64,000 nucleotides of DNA from Anisakis pegreffii (Eukaryota > Nematoda > Chromadorea > Rhabditida > Anisakidae): the NCBI GenBank assembly GCA_035041965.1, contig JAPYMA010002796.1:1-64000 (forward strand), written 5' to 3'. The translations under genes were made by a program, and so were the position numbers. This document shows positions 25,823 to 38,100 of this stretch, piece by piece (within the stretch, counting starts at the first letter, position 1; the number at the start of each line of letters is the position of its first letter). The notes under the pieces are model-generated. The model was not told the origin of the DNA and did no database searches. It saw only the letters and a program-made list of their open reading frames with translations.

Positions 25823-26109
25823 TTATTATTTTGGAAGTCCCATGCGAACGTCTGGCTATCAAGATTCTGTCATCACCTCCTGACGCTCAACAAGACTGCG
25901 ATGATCCACTCGAGTTAATTGGATGTTCGAGTTTATGACGATAGCGAGCGATAAACGATGCTTTTGCCTGATTTGTATTGTAATATCCTTTCGCGGATTT
26001 GAATGTGCCATTTTTTAGAAAGTTTCTGTTTGCAGATTCATCGATGATCTGAAATATCTGATAGAACGATTTGTAATTTGTGATCGAATCGATATCAGCT
26101 CGAGAAGCA

Positions 26110-29100
26110 ATGGATGATTGTTCTATAGAGCTGACGATAAATAATCTGATATTATCATTTATATTCGTACTGATATTTTGTCTATCTGCATTGGGCAATT
26201 CGGTTGTTATTGTGACAATACTGAATCGTCAAAAACGCAGTGTACGATCGATTACGAATCTGTATTTGCTGAATTTATCGGTGGCCGACTTATTGAGGTA
26301 ATTTATAATTGCGTTCGATTAGAGTTATTGAAGTGTTAAAGTGAAAAAATGATAACAATGAAACTTCTGATTCACCGAATCTGTTCAATTTCCGAAGAAT
26401 ATTTTTGTGTCCGTTCGAAAAAATACTTGCTGATTGCGACATAAAGCAATTGAGGATAGGTGCTTGATGAGGTTTTGATCAACTCGTGATTCTACTGACG
26501 TAGTAATCATATTCCTTACGATATAAATCACCTCCTTCCAGCTATAAAACCTAGTCACTTCCTAGCTATGTAGCTTTCATTCAGTCATCATTCATCTCAG
26601 TTCTAAGTTCAGCTCAAGCACAACAAATTGACCTTTATAAGCAAAAATTTCAAATGTAAATCCATCGTTTTGTATGATTCAATTCTATCACAAACTCTTC
26701 CCTTCGAAATAGTCTAAAAATAAGCAGAAGATGGATTACGTAAGTTGGAATACATATTGCTACATGATGCTCTTAGACAATTCGTGAACTCATGGTTTCT
26801 TGAAAATGCATCTTAGCTTCGTCACATTCCACATAAAACCTCGGGAATATCGGAGCTTTTTCGATTCATGTCAGAACATCACGTTGCTTCGCAGAAATTC
26901 TGCCGCAATTCCATTTTCGCAGCAGATTCGTCCCATCAAAAGCTCTTTTAGTTGTTCTCACTTCCCAACCGAATCGAGAATTTCTGCTGGCTTGGAATTG
27001 AAGCCAGGAATTGATTTCAGGTCAGTGATTTGTATGCCACCAACCCTGTTAAGTGAATTATCACAATGTTGGCTACTTGGACCGTATATGTGTCGAGTGG
27101 CCGCTTATCTACAACGTTAGTTAATCGTTTGCATGCTCGTTTCAGAGTTCCTTCGGTACCTTCGTTCTGGAGAATAACTCAAATCGATAAGGTTTGGGAA
27201 ATGAGAGCCAATGAAAAAATGCACACATGAACAAGTGTCAACGATCAAATCGGGTTATCGCAATGCATTGAGTCATTAGATTCGGGCTTAGGCTTAATTT
27301 GAGGCTCATCCATACGTTTAATACAGTGGTTCTCACCCTCCCCGTCCCCTGACACCCCTAAATTACCCAAAATGGGTAATTCCACTCCCTACGAGAACCA
27401 TCAGTATATTAGATACCTCATCACGGTATCATAAAGATGTGTATTTGTTTAATGGATAGCGCAGCTCCATTGTAAGCTACAGTCTAAATCTAAGCTCCAG
27501 TGTAATGCATGACGACATTCCACTCCAATTATCATCACTCCAAATGACCATAAATACAAAATCTGATGAATGTCAAGAATTGATTAGACAACTAATGTGA
27601 TTTGAATGTGCGATTTGAGGTTTACTTTTGCGTAAACACTTGATGAATGCATAATCAATCTGGAATGTTCACAGCAATTTAATGAAACTAATCTATTCTA
27701 TATCATAAGATACTTTCCACTTATAGCGAGTCTGTTTTCAACGTCTAATTGGGATTCTTATTTCACATCTCTTTTCCACTCGACAAATTGCTTTATTTCA
27801 TTTCACACCAACAAAATTTGTTCATCGAAAGAAAAACGCATTCTCCTAATCAGTAGTCTAAGAATCTTATGCAGGATTTGCGATAAATTTCATTTCTCAT
27901 TTGTTCTCTCTGAAAGTGCCATACATTTCATTTACATCACGCCGCTTCACACATGGCTTCAACTCGCGTCGTTTTCATTCCTTTTCGCACTGCTTCATTG
28001 AATTCCGAGAAAATTCTTTTGTTATAATTGTTTGTATGCACACATCACCAAGTTTTCATGCGCTCAGTCAGGTGAAATGAATACTAACAGCAGTATACTA
28101 ACAGTATACTAAATGCACTAAAATGAATGCTAACAGTCAGATGAAATACGCAACAATAGAAAAAATGGTACTAATGAAGCTTTCAGAACGTTTATTTTAC
28201 GAATGAATACACATGATAAATGCTTTATTATCGTCATTAGTGCCATCAGAATGCCTTCGGAATGCTTCGAAAATGTTTTTGATTACAATGAAGTTTGTTT
28301 ATTGCAGAAAAGTTTATTTATTCAGTCTGAATGAACAAAAACTATTGAAACAACTGAGCAAAACAAAAAAGTGATCAACAATATATGGATTTTGGAATAT
28401 AGCAAGTCATAGGTGGGTTGTGCATGATCAGGTTGACATTTTTGACTGCCATACAAACGTTGCTTCTTCCACCGCTCCAAATCACACTTATTGCTTCACA
28501 CCTCTCCTTTTCGCACATATCTACGCATCCTTGTACGAACGGCTCAAAATATGCATTATAAACTAACATACAAGATCGTTTTAAATGACCGCAAAGGTCA
28601 TTCTATGCAAGGCTGGAACTCCATCAACCGAACTTGCTAGTAGCTGCAGTTATGAGTAGCACTACAATGCGGCTGGCTCGAGTTTACTCGTTGATAGTCG
28701 TCATTCATTGTCGTCGTTGAACTTGTAGCTGCACTTTTAAGAAACCGTTGAACTCGGTTCAAACTAGCTCTAGTTAGCTGCTGCACTTTCGAATCGGAAA
28801 CGAGAAATACGATCTTAAACCTGTCATTCTAAATTTTCCCCTGCAGCAGCTAAATGATCAATCAGCATTCAATGTTTGTCAGCTGAGAATGTTTGCGATG
28901 GACATGCTCTTTCAGAAAGTACATTGGCATATGTACTGTTCCTATGTACTGATATATCTCGGCAGGTGTACTAAGCTTGATAGAACGAGTTCGAAGCGAA
29001 CTAAAATGAAATGAATGCCCAAAATATTGAATAACAAATAACGCGCCATCCTTAGTCAATGAACTTGAAACTGATTTGATTCATAGCTAATGAAAAGTGC

Positions 29101-32100
29101 TCGATCGATTCAGTGAGTGAAAATTTCCGTCGCAACATTCGCTATGTAAACCTCTGTGACTAGATAGATCTTTCATTGTTCATTTAATCATTCTCATAAC
29201 ATACTCAGAATACAAAGAGAACTGAATTTGGGTTAGGGAACACTTATTGTTCGATATATTTGACGAACATTCTAAGGTGCGATTGTTCTGATAAGGCAAA
29301 TATTCTATCTGCATGCTAACAAGTCCAGAACTGCACATTACAACACAAGCATCTTATAATCGGGTTCATGAGGAACACCAGTTCAGGATGATGAGTGAAC
29401 CATATAGCAAGAAGAACAACATAAATGGTACTTACCCAACTATTTTGGAAAATGTACGCAGCTACGATCCTACCCTGACACTGTGTAGCACGAAGCAGAC
29501 TATATGGTATGCCGTTGACCACAGCTAAATGAAAATTTATTGTTAAATCGCGTTGAACTGAGTAGTCACTTGACTGCAGGCATTGCAATTATAACGTAAT
29601 CATCAAAATCATGAAGGGTCATCATTTGTTCAAGTCTCGTTTCAACTATTCTCTTAACGCTATCATGAGGAAAATTGGCATCTATGCGATTGACTGACTG
29701 TAAAACTGATTGCTTGTGATCGCTCGGAGAATAGCCTAAAGATAAATTAAAAACGTTGATCTTGGCTTCGCCAATCCAGCTTCCTATCAAAGCAATTAGC
29801 AGTAAGCACCTTCGCTCCGTTAAAATACTCAAACACAATCAGTTTCATCTGGACGATTTTCATGATCAGTCGAATGATCAATGTTAATCTTTGATTTTTC
29901 GATCCAATTTCGTTGGAAGCATCGAGTAGCAATGTATGTAAAGCACAACGGTACATTAAGTATAACTTACGTTTTTCATTATAATGTGCCAAACTGATTT
30001 TAATTATCACTGCGAGCAACAGATAGAATTTGAGCATTCTTGCGGCTCGTATAAAATCACAACTGATTGACAACGCTGAAAATAATTCAATCACTCGAAA
30101 GAATTCTTAATTCCTTGTTACTGATGAATGTAATATTGTCAGTGCGAATGAAATTAATTGAGTCTTCAGAACAACTAAATTCACTGATAGATGTCCAAGA
30201 AAAGGAGCATCAACGTGATTTGAGTGACACACAAGAAAGTGACACTCAATTACTGATTCGTTATGATCGTTCTGATCTTTTGACTCGTAGGATGGGCGAG
30301 AAATTAAACTTAGGGCTTTTTAAAGCAATTTCAAAATTTTATTTTGAACCAATTTCAAACAACTTAAATTCAAAGCATTGAACCTTTTTGAATGAATTCT
30401 GTCAACTGGCATAGAACAGCATGACATTTTGAATGATGACTTTCGAATATGCTCAATCCTTTATAGAGGAGTTGAGGTTGGGAAAGATTTCAGTGCTCGC
30501 ATACATTATCAATTCGAACATCAGAATTCACAGCGAATTTGATATCTTCAAGACTGAAAATAGAAGCATATTTGATATTCAATAAACTGTTCATAATTTG
30601 AAAGACTGGATCGTTTGATCATTCGTAATTTGCATTTCTTTGAAATGCTCACTCCAATAAGGTTTTAAGTGGCATAAATTATTTGAGGCGCACAACGATT
30701 GTGAAACTATTTTTAATGCTTGAGAAATGCGGAAAAAAGCATTGATTGGTTTCTTTATTGGTGAACGTTGTGTGTGTGTGTGTGCAGGTGAAAAGCTGAT
30801 TGGATATCATCAGTCTTGACGATGTCTAGAAAATGACTGAGGCTTGATTTTGAGGATACTACTCCAGAATGTACTGATCAGAAGCAGTGGCCTAAAAAGC
30901 TTCAAATTTTGAGCAGTGCAACCGCTGATGAGAATGCAGTTGCTTTATCATCATTCATTGCTCTGAAACAATGACTTTCGACGGGGAAAACCAAGCATTT
31001 CCTGATGAGTTATTTGTGAGTCTTGTGTAGGATTCGCGAAAATTTTTTTCCACTTCTTCTCTCCGAACCTGCCGTTCATTCCGTTTATGTACAATGTTAT
31101 ACATGCCTTACTCATATCACATATTCAATTCATTCATGTCATCACTACGAGCAAAAAATTAAGAATATTTGATTGAGATACCAAATATTTCCTAGAGGCA
31201 TACGTGACTTCAGCTTACGTCGTTTTCATTCCTCTTCATATTGTCCCATTCAATTTCAAGAGAACTCCTCAACAATACTTCTTTGTAATGACTGTTTGTA
31301 TGTACACATCACTAAGTTTTCATACGTTCAATCATTTGAAATGACCATCAAAAATGGAACGAATCGAAAGAATTTTTCACATTCTCACAAAGCATGGCAA
31401 CGTGTGAAATTTGCCCAGCCTTAAAGTTGCATAATTAATTTTATTTGGAAATATTAAGAAACAAATGTTTATGTTCCATTGAAAGAGTGCAATAGAACGG
31501 AAATGAATGCGATGAATTACATGATTATGGAACGTTGTGAGGAAGTAAGAGAATGTACTTAACGAAGGCAAAAAATCGAATAGTGACGGTAATGATAATG
31601 TTAATGTTAATGGTAATGGTACCAAAAACAATGTTTCAGTAATAGTAACAATAAAAATAATAGAAACAATAATAACAGTAATAAATCTTTTGAAATATTC
31701 ATATTTGCAAATGAATTCAAATAACGAACGCTTTATTATCACCATTAGTGCCATTAGAATGTCTTCGAAGTGATACCAAAATGTGAACGCAATGAAAGTT
31801 GTTTATTGCAAAAATGTTGAGAGAAAATTCATTGTGAATGATCAGAATCTTTCAAAACAACTGAACAAAACAAAACTGATCATCAACATCTGCATTGCAT
31901 TGCGGAGTATAACAAGCTGTATGTTTATTGTCGACGATGTTGACGACATTCATGATGGCCACACAGACGTAATTGTGTCCACCCGCATAAATCACGTTTA
32001 TTGCGTCACAATTGCTCGTTTCGCACATGCTTACGCAATCTTGTACGAATGGCTCAAAAAATGAAGTGAGTGATTAACAATAGGAACAATTTAGACGGAC

Positions 32101-35100
32101 GGTACTTACCCAGTCATTTTGAAACACGTACGCATCTACCATTGTACCGTGACACTGTTGAGCGTAATGCAATGGGAATGGTTTGCCGTTGACCACAGCT
32201 AAATGAAAATTTATTGTTAAATCGCGTTGAATTGAGTGGTCACTTGACTGCAGGCATTGCATTTATAACGTAATCATCAAAATCATGAAGGGTCATCGTT
32301 TGATTAAGTCTCATTTCAACTATTCTCTTAACGCTATCGTAGGGACATTTAACATCTATGCGATGTATAATTGTTGTAGTTTGACTGTAAAACTGATTGC
32401 TTGTGATCACTCGAAGAATGAGCCTAACGATAAATGTAAAAACGTTGATCTTGGCTTCACAAATCCAGCTTCCTATCAAAGCAATTAGCAGTAAGAACCT
32501 TCGAAGCAATTATCAATAAGCAATCAGTTTCATCTGAACGATTTTCATGATCAGTCGACTGATTAATGTTAATCTTTAATTTTTCGATCCAATTTCGTTG
32601 GAAGCATTGAGTAGCAATGTATGTAAAGCACAACGGTACATTGAGTATAACTTACGAGTTTCATGTGCCAGACTGATTTCAATTATTACTGCGAGTAACA
32701 GATAGAGTTTGAGCATTCTTGCGGCTCGTATAAAATCACAGCTGATTGACAACGCTGAAAATAATTCTTAAGAATTCATTCGTAATTGTCAGCTATTTAA
32801 GAATCTGATGTTACCAGTGCAAATGAAATTAATTGAGACTTCAATATCTTGACAAATAAACGAAATTCATGGATAGATTTTCGATAAACGCTATATCAGA
32901 ATGATTTGAGTGACACATGGGACAGCGATACTCGAATATTTGTAAACAGGGATCGTTACTGTCATTCCGCTTTGTTGATTCGTAGGATGAAAGAGGAAAT
33001 TTTCAGAATTTAAAATTAGAGCTTTTTGAGGCAATTTCAATGGAAGACTTCTCTTGCCTACTGGTGCAGAATATGCTGAAGATTATGAATGAATATGCTT
33101 GAAAAGGGGCATTTATAGACGGGTTGGGAATGCGATATTGGCAAATCCAAAACGATTGCATAGCATCCAATTCAATTCAGAACGATGGCATTCCATTCAA
33201 TTCAATCGAATTCATCCAAATTCAAACATTCAATAAGCTGTTCATAATGGCTTCATTTCGTTTCCCAACGATATTTGTTCACCGAAAAACAACAACAATG
33301 ATTCTCCTTATCAATTGTTTGAGAATCTTGTGTAGAATTTGCGATAAATTTTTGCTTTCAATCGCTTTCGCCGAAATTGTTAATCGTTTCATTACAGTGT
33401 TTTGCATTCGTTCCTTACGTCATATTTTTTCAGCTGATTATTATGAACACTGTGAGCGAATATCATCGAAGAATTTTCGAATGAGACATGAAACTGTTCC
33501 CATAGGCGTCACACAGCTTCAACTCGCGTCGTTTTCATTCCTGTTTGCATTGTTCAATTCAATTCCAAGAAAAGTCTTCAACAATACTCTTTTGCTATGA
33601 CTGTTTGCATGCACACATTACCAAATTTTCATGCGATCAAACAGTTGAAATGACCATATAAAATGGAACGAATTGAAAGAATTTTTCAAATTCTCACAGA
33701 ACATGACATTACCTGGATTACCTGGATTGGCAAGCAGGCTATCAAACGTTTATAACGTTGCTGGTCACAATGCTCCCGTTTCCTTGCGCATTGTTTTAGC
33801 CTCAATTTACGTCACCCCGGTGGCTAGGCGAGCAGGCCAACCGAACACAACCGAGTAAATAATTAGTCGCCGTGAATACTTTGCATAATTAAACGCAGTC
33901 AAATACAATTCAATAAATAATCTATATTTTAGTAAAATAAATATTCCGCCGATCGCTCACTGCGATTGACGAAACAACCACTCGATGTCCAAGTAATAAT
34001 TACTAATCAGAACATGACGTACATGTGAAATTTACCGAGCCGTGAAGATGCATAATTAATTTTATTCGGAAATAATAAGAAACAAATGTTTGTGTTCAAT
34101 TGAAACAGTGCAATAGAATGAAAATGAATGCGATGAACTACATGATTATAAAACGTTGTGAGGAAGTAAGACAATGTAGTTAACGAAGGAAAGAAACCGA
34201 ATAATGAGTGTATTAATAATGATAAGGATGATGGTAATACTAACAATATATCATTAATAATAACAGCAATAATCATAAGTTATAATACCAATAAAAATAA
34301 TAGTAAGAAAAAAGCTTTCAAAACATTTATACTTGCAAATGAATTCAAATAAAGAATGCTTCACTATGGCCATTAGTGCCATCAGAATGTCTTCGAAGTG
34401 ATACCAAAATGAACACAATGCAAGTTGTCGATTGCAGAAATGTTGACAAAATATTCCATTTGAATGAATAAAAACTGTTGAAACAGCCGAGCAAAACTAA
34501 TTTGATGGATAATAACAAGCTACATCCCCGTTTGGGTGCGTTGTCTTGGTGGTGAAGTTTGTGACTATACCGCACTGGTACGCTCCGTCTTCAATTAGGA
34601 TGTTTATTGCTTCACAGTGATCTTTTTCACATTCATCTGCGCATTGTTGTACCACAAACTCAAAATATACATTATAAATTAACATAAAAGAGTGATTTAA
34701 GTAGCCGCAAAGGTCCATCTATGTAAGGCATTTCGTGGAAGGCTGTAACTCCTTCTACCGAACTTGCTAGTAGCTGCAGTTAAAAGTAGCACTTTTATGC
34801 TGGTAGCTCGAGTTTACTCACTGTTAGTCGTCATTCACTATCATGCTTGTAACTGCAGTTTTTAAGAAACCGTTGAACTCGGTTCGAACTAGCTCCAGTC
34901 AACTGTAATCGTAACGCGGAAATGATAAGTACGACCTTAAATCTTTCATTTTAATTTTTTCCCTACAACAGTCGAATATTTTCATGCAAATTGATACACT
35001 ACGGTGTAGCAATGTCGAGGTAGTCCATAGTAGTGCAGTACAAACACCATTTCGAGTAATTATAGTGCAACAGAGCACGAACATCACATAATCCGGTGCA

Positions 35101-38100
35101 TGAAGAACACTAGTTCGGGAAAATGAGTGAATCTGATGCAGTGAGGTGAAATGAATAACAAGAAGAACTACTCAAATGATAGTTACCGCTTTAGACGTAG
35201 ACGGCGCAAGGGAATAAGGCTGATCACCGTCGCAGATTTCATGGAAATGTCTTATGAACTTTCGGTTGCCGACCATAACTAAATGAAAATTTATTGTAAA
35301 ATCGCATTAAATCGAATCACTTGATTGCATTCATTGCAATTATAATATAAGCAAAATCAAGAAAGGTCACATCATTTGTTCATGTTTTATTTCAACTATT
35401 CCCTTAAAGCTATCATGAGAACATCTATCGTCTATCCGATGCACATAGTAGTAGTTTGACTGTTAAACTGATTGCTTGTGATCAGTCGACGAATGACTCC
35501 ACGCCTGATTCGAAACGTTCATCTCGTCTTCACAAATCAACCTCCCTATCAAAGCAATTATCAGTAAGCACCTTCGCTCTACTAGAATACTCAAACAGAG
35601 TCAATTTCATTCGGACTACTTTTATCATCAGTCGTCAATTTATACGTATCTCCGATTTTTTCAATAGTTCTTTGACTGGAGTAGCAGTGCTTACAGTGAA
35701 GATTGGGACATCGAATACGACTTACTGTATTGACATGCCAAGGTGATGTCAGCCATCAAGGCGAACAACAGAAGAAATTTGAGCATTTTAGGATTGATAC
35801 AAAAGTACAGGTGATTGGAGAGCTGAAAAAATATCATTCATTCTAGAGAATTCGTAATTCACAACTTCTGAAGAATATAATGTTGTCAGTGCGAATGAAT
35901 TTGATTGATATCTTCGATATCTTAGAGAATGAACGAAATCAATTGACAGATTTCCGGAGAAAAGAGTGACTGTGCGATCGAGTGACTTTAAATTACTTAT
36001 TTACAGTAATCGTTACGATAACTTTGATCTTTTGATTTGTTGGATGCAAGCGAAATTTTTCAGAAATTAAATTTAGCGATCTCTAAAGCAATTTCATTGG
36101 ATGACTTTCACAGCTTGACGCAGAACATCCCGAAGATTTTGACTGAAGACGTTCGAGAACGTACATTCATTTATAGAGGAGAGGGAGGAGGTTGGAAATC
36201 TATCAGTGCCAAATTCAGTTCAATTGAAATTTAATTGTTCATTTCAGTCCAATTCATCCGAATTCATACATTCAATAAGCCGTTTATATAATTGCTTCGT
36301 TTCATTTCTCAGCGGTATTTGTTCGAACAATGATTATCCCTATGAATTGTTTGAGAATGTTGTATAGAATCTGCGATAAGTTTTTGTTTTCATTTCTTTT
36401 ATTCGTTGATTTTATTCATGTGCAATGTTATACAAGTGTTATTTGTGTCATACTTTCAATTCATTGGTACCATCACCACGAGCGGAAACTATTGAAGAAT
36501 CTTTGTATGAGACATTAAATTGTTCGTTTAGGCGTCATGCTTCAACTTTCTTCTTTTTCATTCCTCTTCACATTGTTCCATTCAATTTCAGGAAAACTCT
36601 ACAGCAATACCCTTTGTTATGATTGTTTGTATGCACACATCACCAAATTTTCGTGTGTTCAATCAGTTGAAATGGACATCAAAAATGGAACTAATTGAGA
36701 GAATTTTTCAAATTCTCACAGAACATGACATTACCTGGATTGGCCAAGCTATCAAACGTTTATAACGTTGCTGGTCACAATGCTCCCGTTTCCGTGCGCA
36801 TTGTTTTAGCCTCAATTTACGTCACCCCGCTGGCTAGGCGAGCAGGCCAACCGAACACAACCGAGTAAATAATTAGTCGCCGTGAATACTTTGCATAATT
36901 AAACGCAGTCAAATACAATTCAATAAATATTCTATATTTTAGTAAAATAAATATTCCGCCGATCGCTCACTGCGATTGAGAATTTTTCACATTCTTACAA
37001 AACACGGCATATATGTGAAGTTTGCCCTGCCCTAAAGTTGCATAATTAGTCTCATTTGGAAATAATTAATACAGCTGTTGTCAGTCATGGAATCGCGGAA
37101 TGTGTTTGTCTCATATGACTGTGTCATAGGATTGAACAAACTATCACATATTTATAACTGTTAATTATAACTGAGATAGTTCTAGCAGTGTTACGCGTGA
37201 TATTTGAATGCTTATAGCCTACAATTATTTCCAAAGAGAAGCTGAGGAGAGATTCAGATTGTTCCAATGGCACATTGAGTTGAATAAACGAATCGAAATC
37301 GTTTCAAATCATTCACAGTTTTTGCTCTGAACTCGAAAGCGAACTTTGTCTCAAATGAAGTTGCATCTTTTAATGCTTATAATCGCATTCGAATGAACTG
37401 AAATAAGATGACGTCGAAATTTCAGCTGTTGCCGTATGCGCTTCTGCGTACACATTGGCAGTGATCGCTGTGGAACGATACTATGCGATCTGTTGTCCAC
37501 TTCAGTCTCGGAGATGGCACTCTAAGGTGACTTTCTTTTCACATTTAGCGAGAATCATTGCGGAAATTTTCATTGAAAATTTATGATTCATGAAGCTTAG
37601 CCAAATGTACAAGAAAATTCAGTGAAAAACTCAGCTGAAATTCTATGATTCTATGATGTTTATTACTTAGTTGGAAGCGTAATGAATGTTAACGTAATTT
37701 TTCTCACACTATAAGTGTCGTGCTGTTTTGATGTGAAATAGAGAAATATTCTCATGCCATTGACAACGTTTTCATGTTCCATACATCTGCTGTGATTTCT
37801 CACGCTCTCATCGTGCATATGCATAGAAGTTATTCAAGAACAATTCTCAAACAAATGAAATATCTTTTGAGTTCATTCATCTTTTGAGTTCATTCACAAC
37901 GAGTAGATCGCACGATCAAGTATTGTATCTATTCTGTGATCAAAATTCAAGTCTCAGCAAATTCAACATTTCTTGATCCACTAAGTGACTCCAAACACTT
38001 CTAGATGAATGACTGAATGTGATTTTAATCGTGGCAAATTTCAGCGACATGCCGTTTCGATGATCTCATTTGTTTGGTTCATATCGTTTGCGAGTAATTG

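Larger units (their letters stand above)
19916..26109. other. Long gene-poor stretch
   Basis: I find no convincing exon. It holds a strong short hairpin at 22,240-22,274 and the microsatellite block at 25,530-25,822. An 87-codon plus frame at 20,708-20,971 starts with GTG and has no recognisable domain. This stretch may include regulatory DNA for the GPCR downstream. Confidence 0.4.

Noticed and set aside
28543..28602. Longer exon 3 for the PAN-like genes starting at an upstream CATAG acceptor
   Set aside because: It keeps frame in A and C but meets a stop in D and E and is deleted in B. The TTTTGAG acceptor works in all five.
29747..30094. 115-codon minus frame starting before PAN-like exon 1 of gene A
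   Set aside because: It reads through a strong GTAAGT donor into intron 1. The paralogues lack the extension.
33124..33600. 158-codon plus frame between B and C
   Set aside because: The frame is broken in the paralogous intergenic modules and has no domain.
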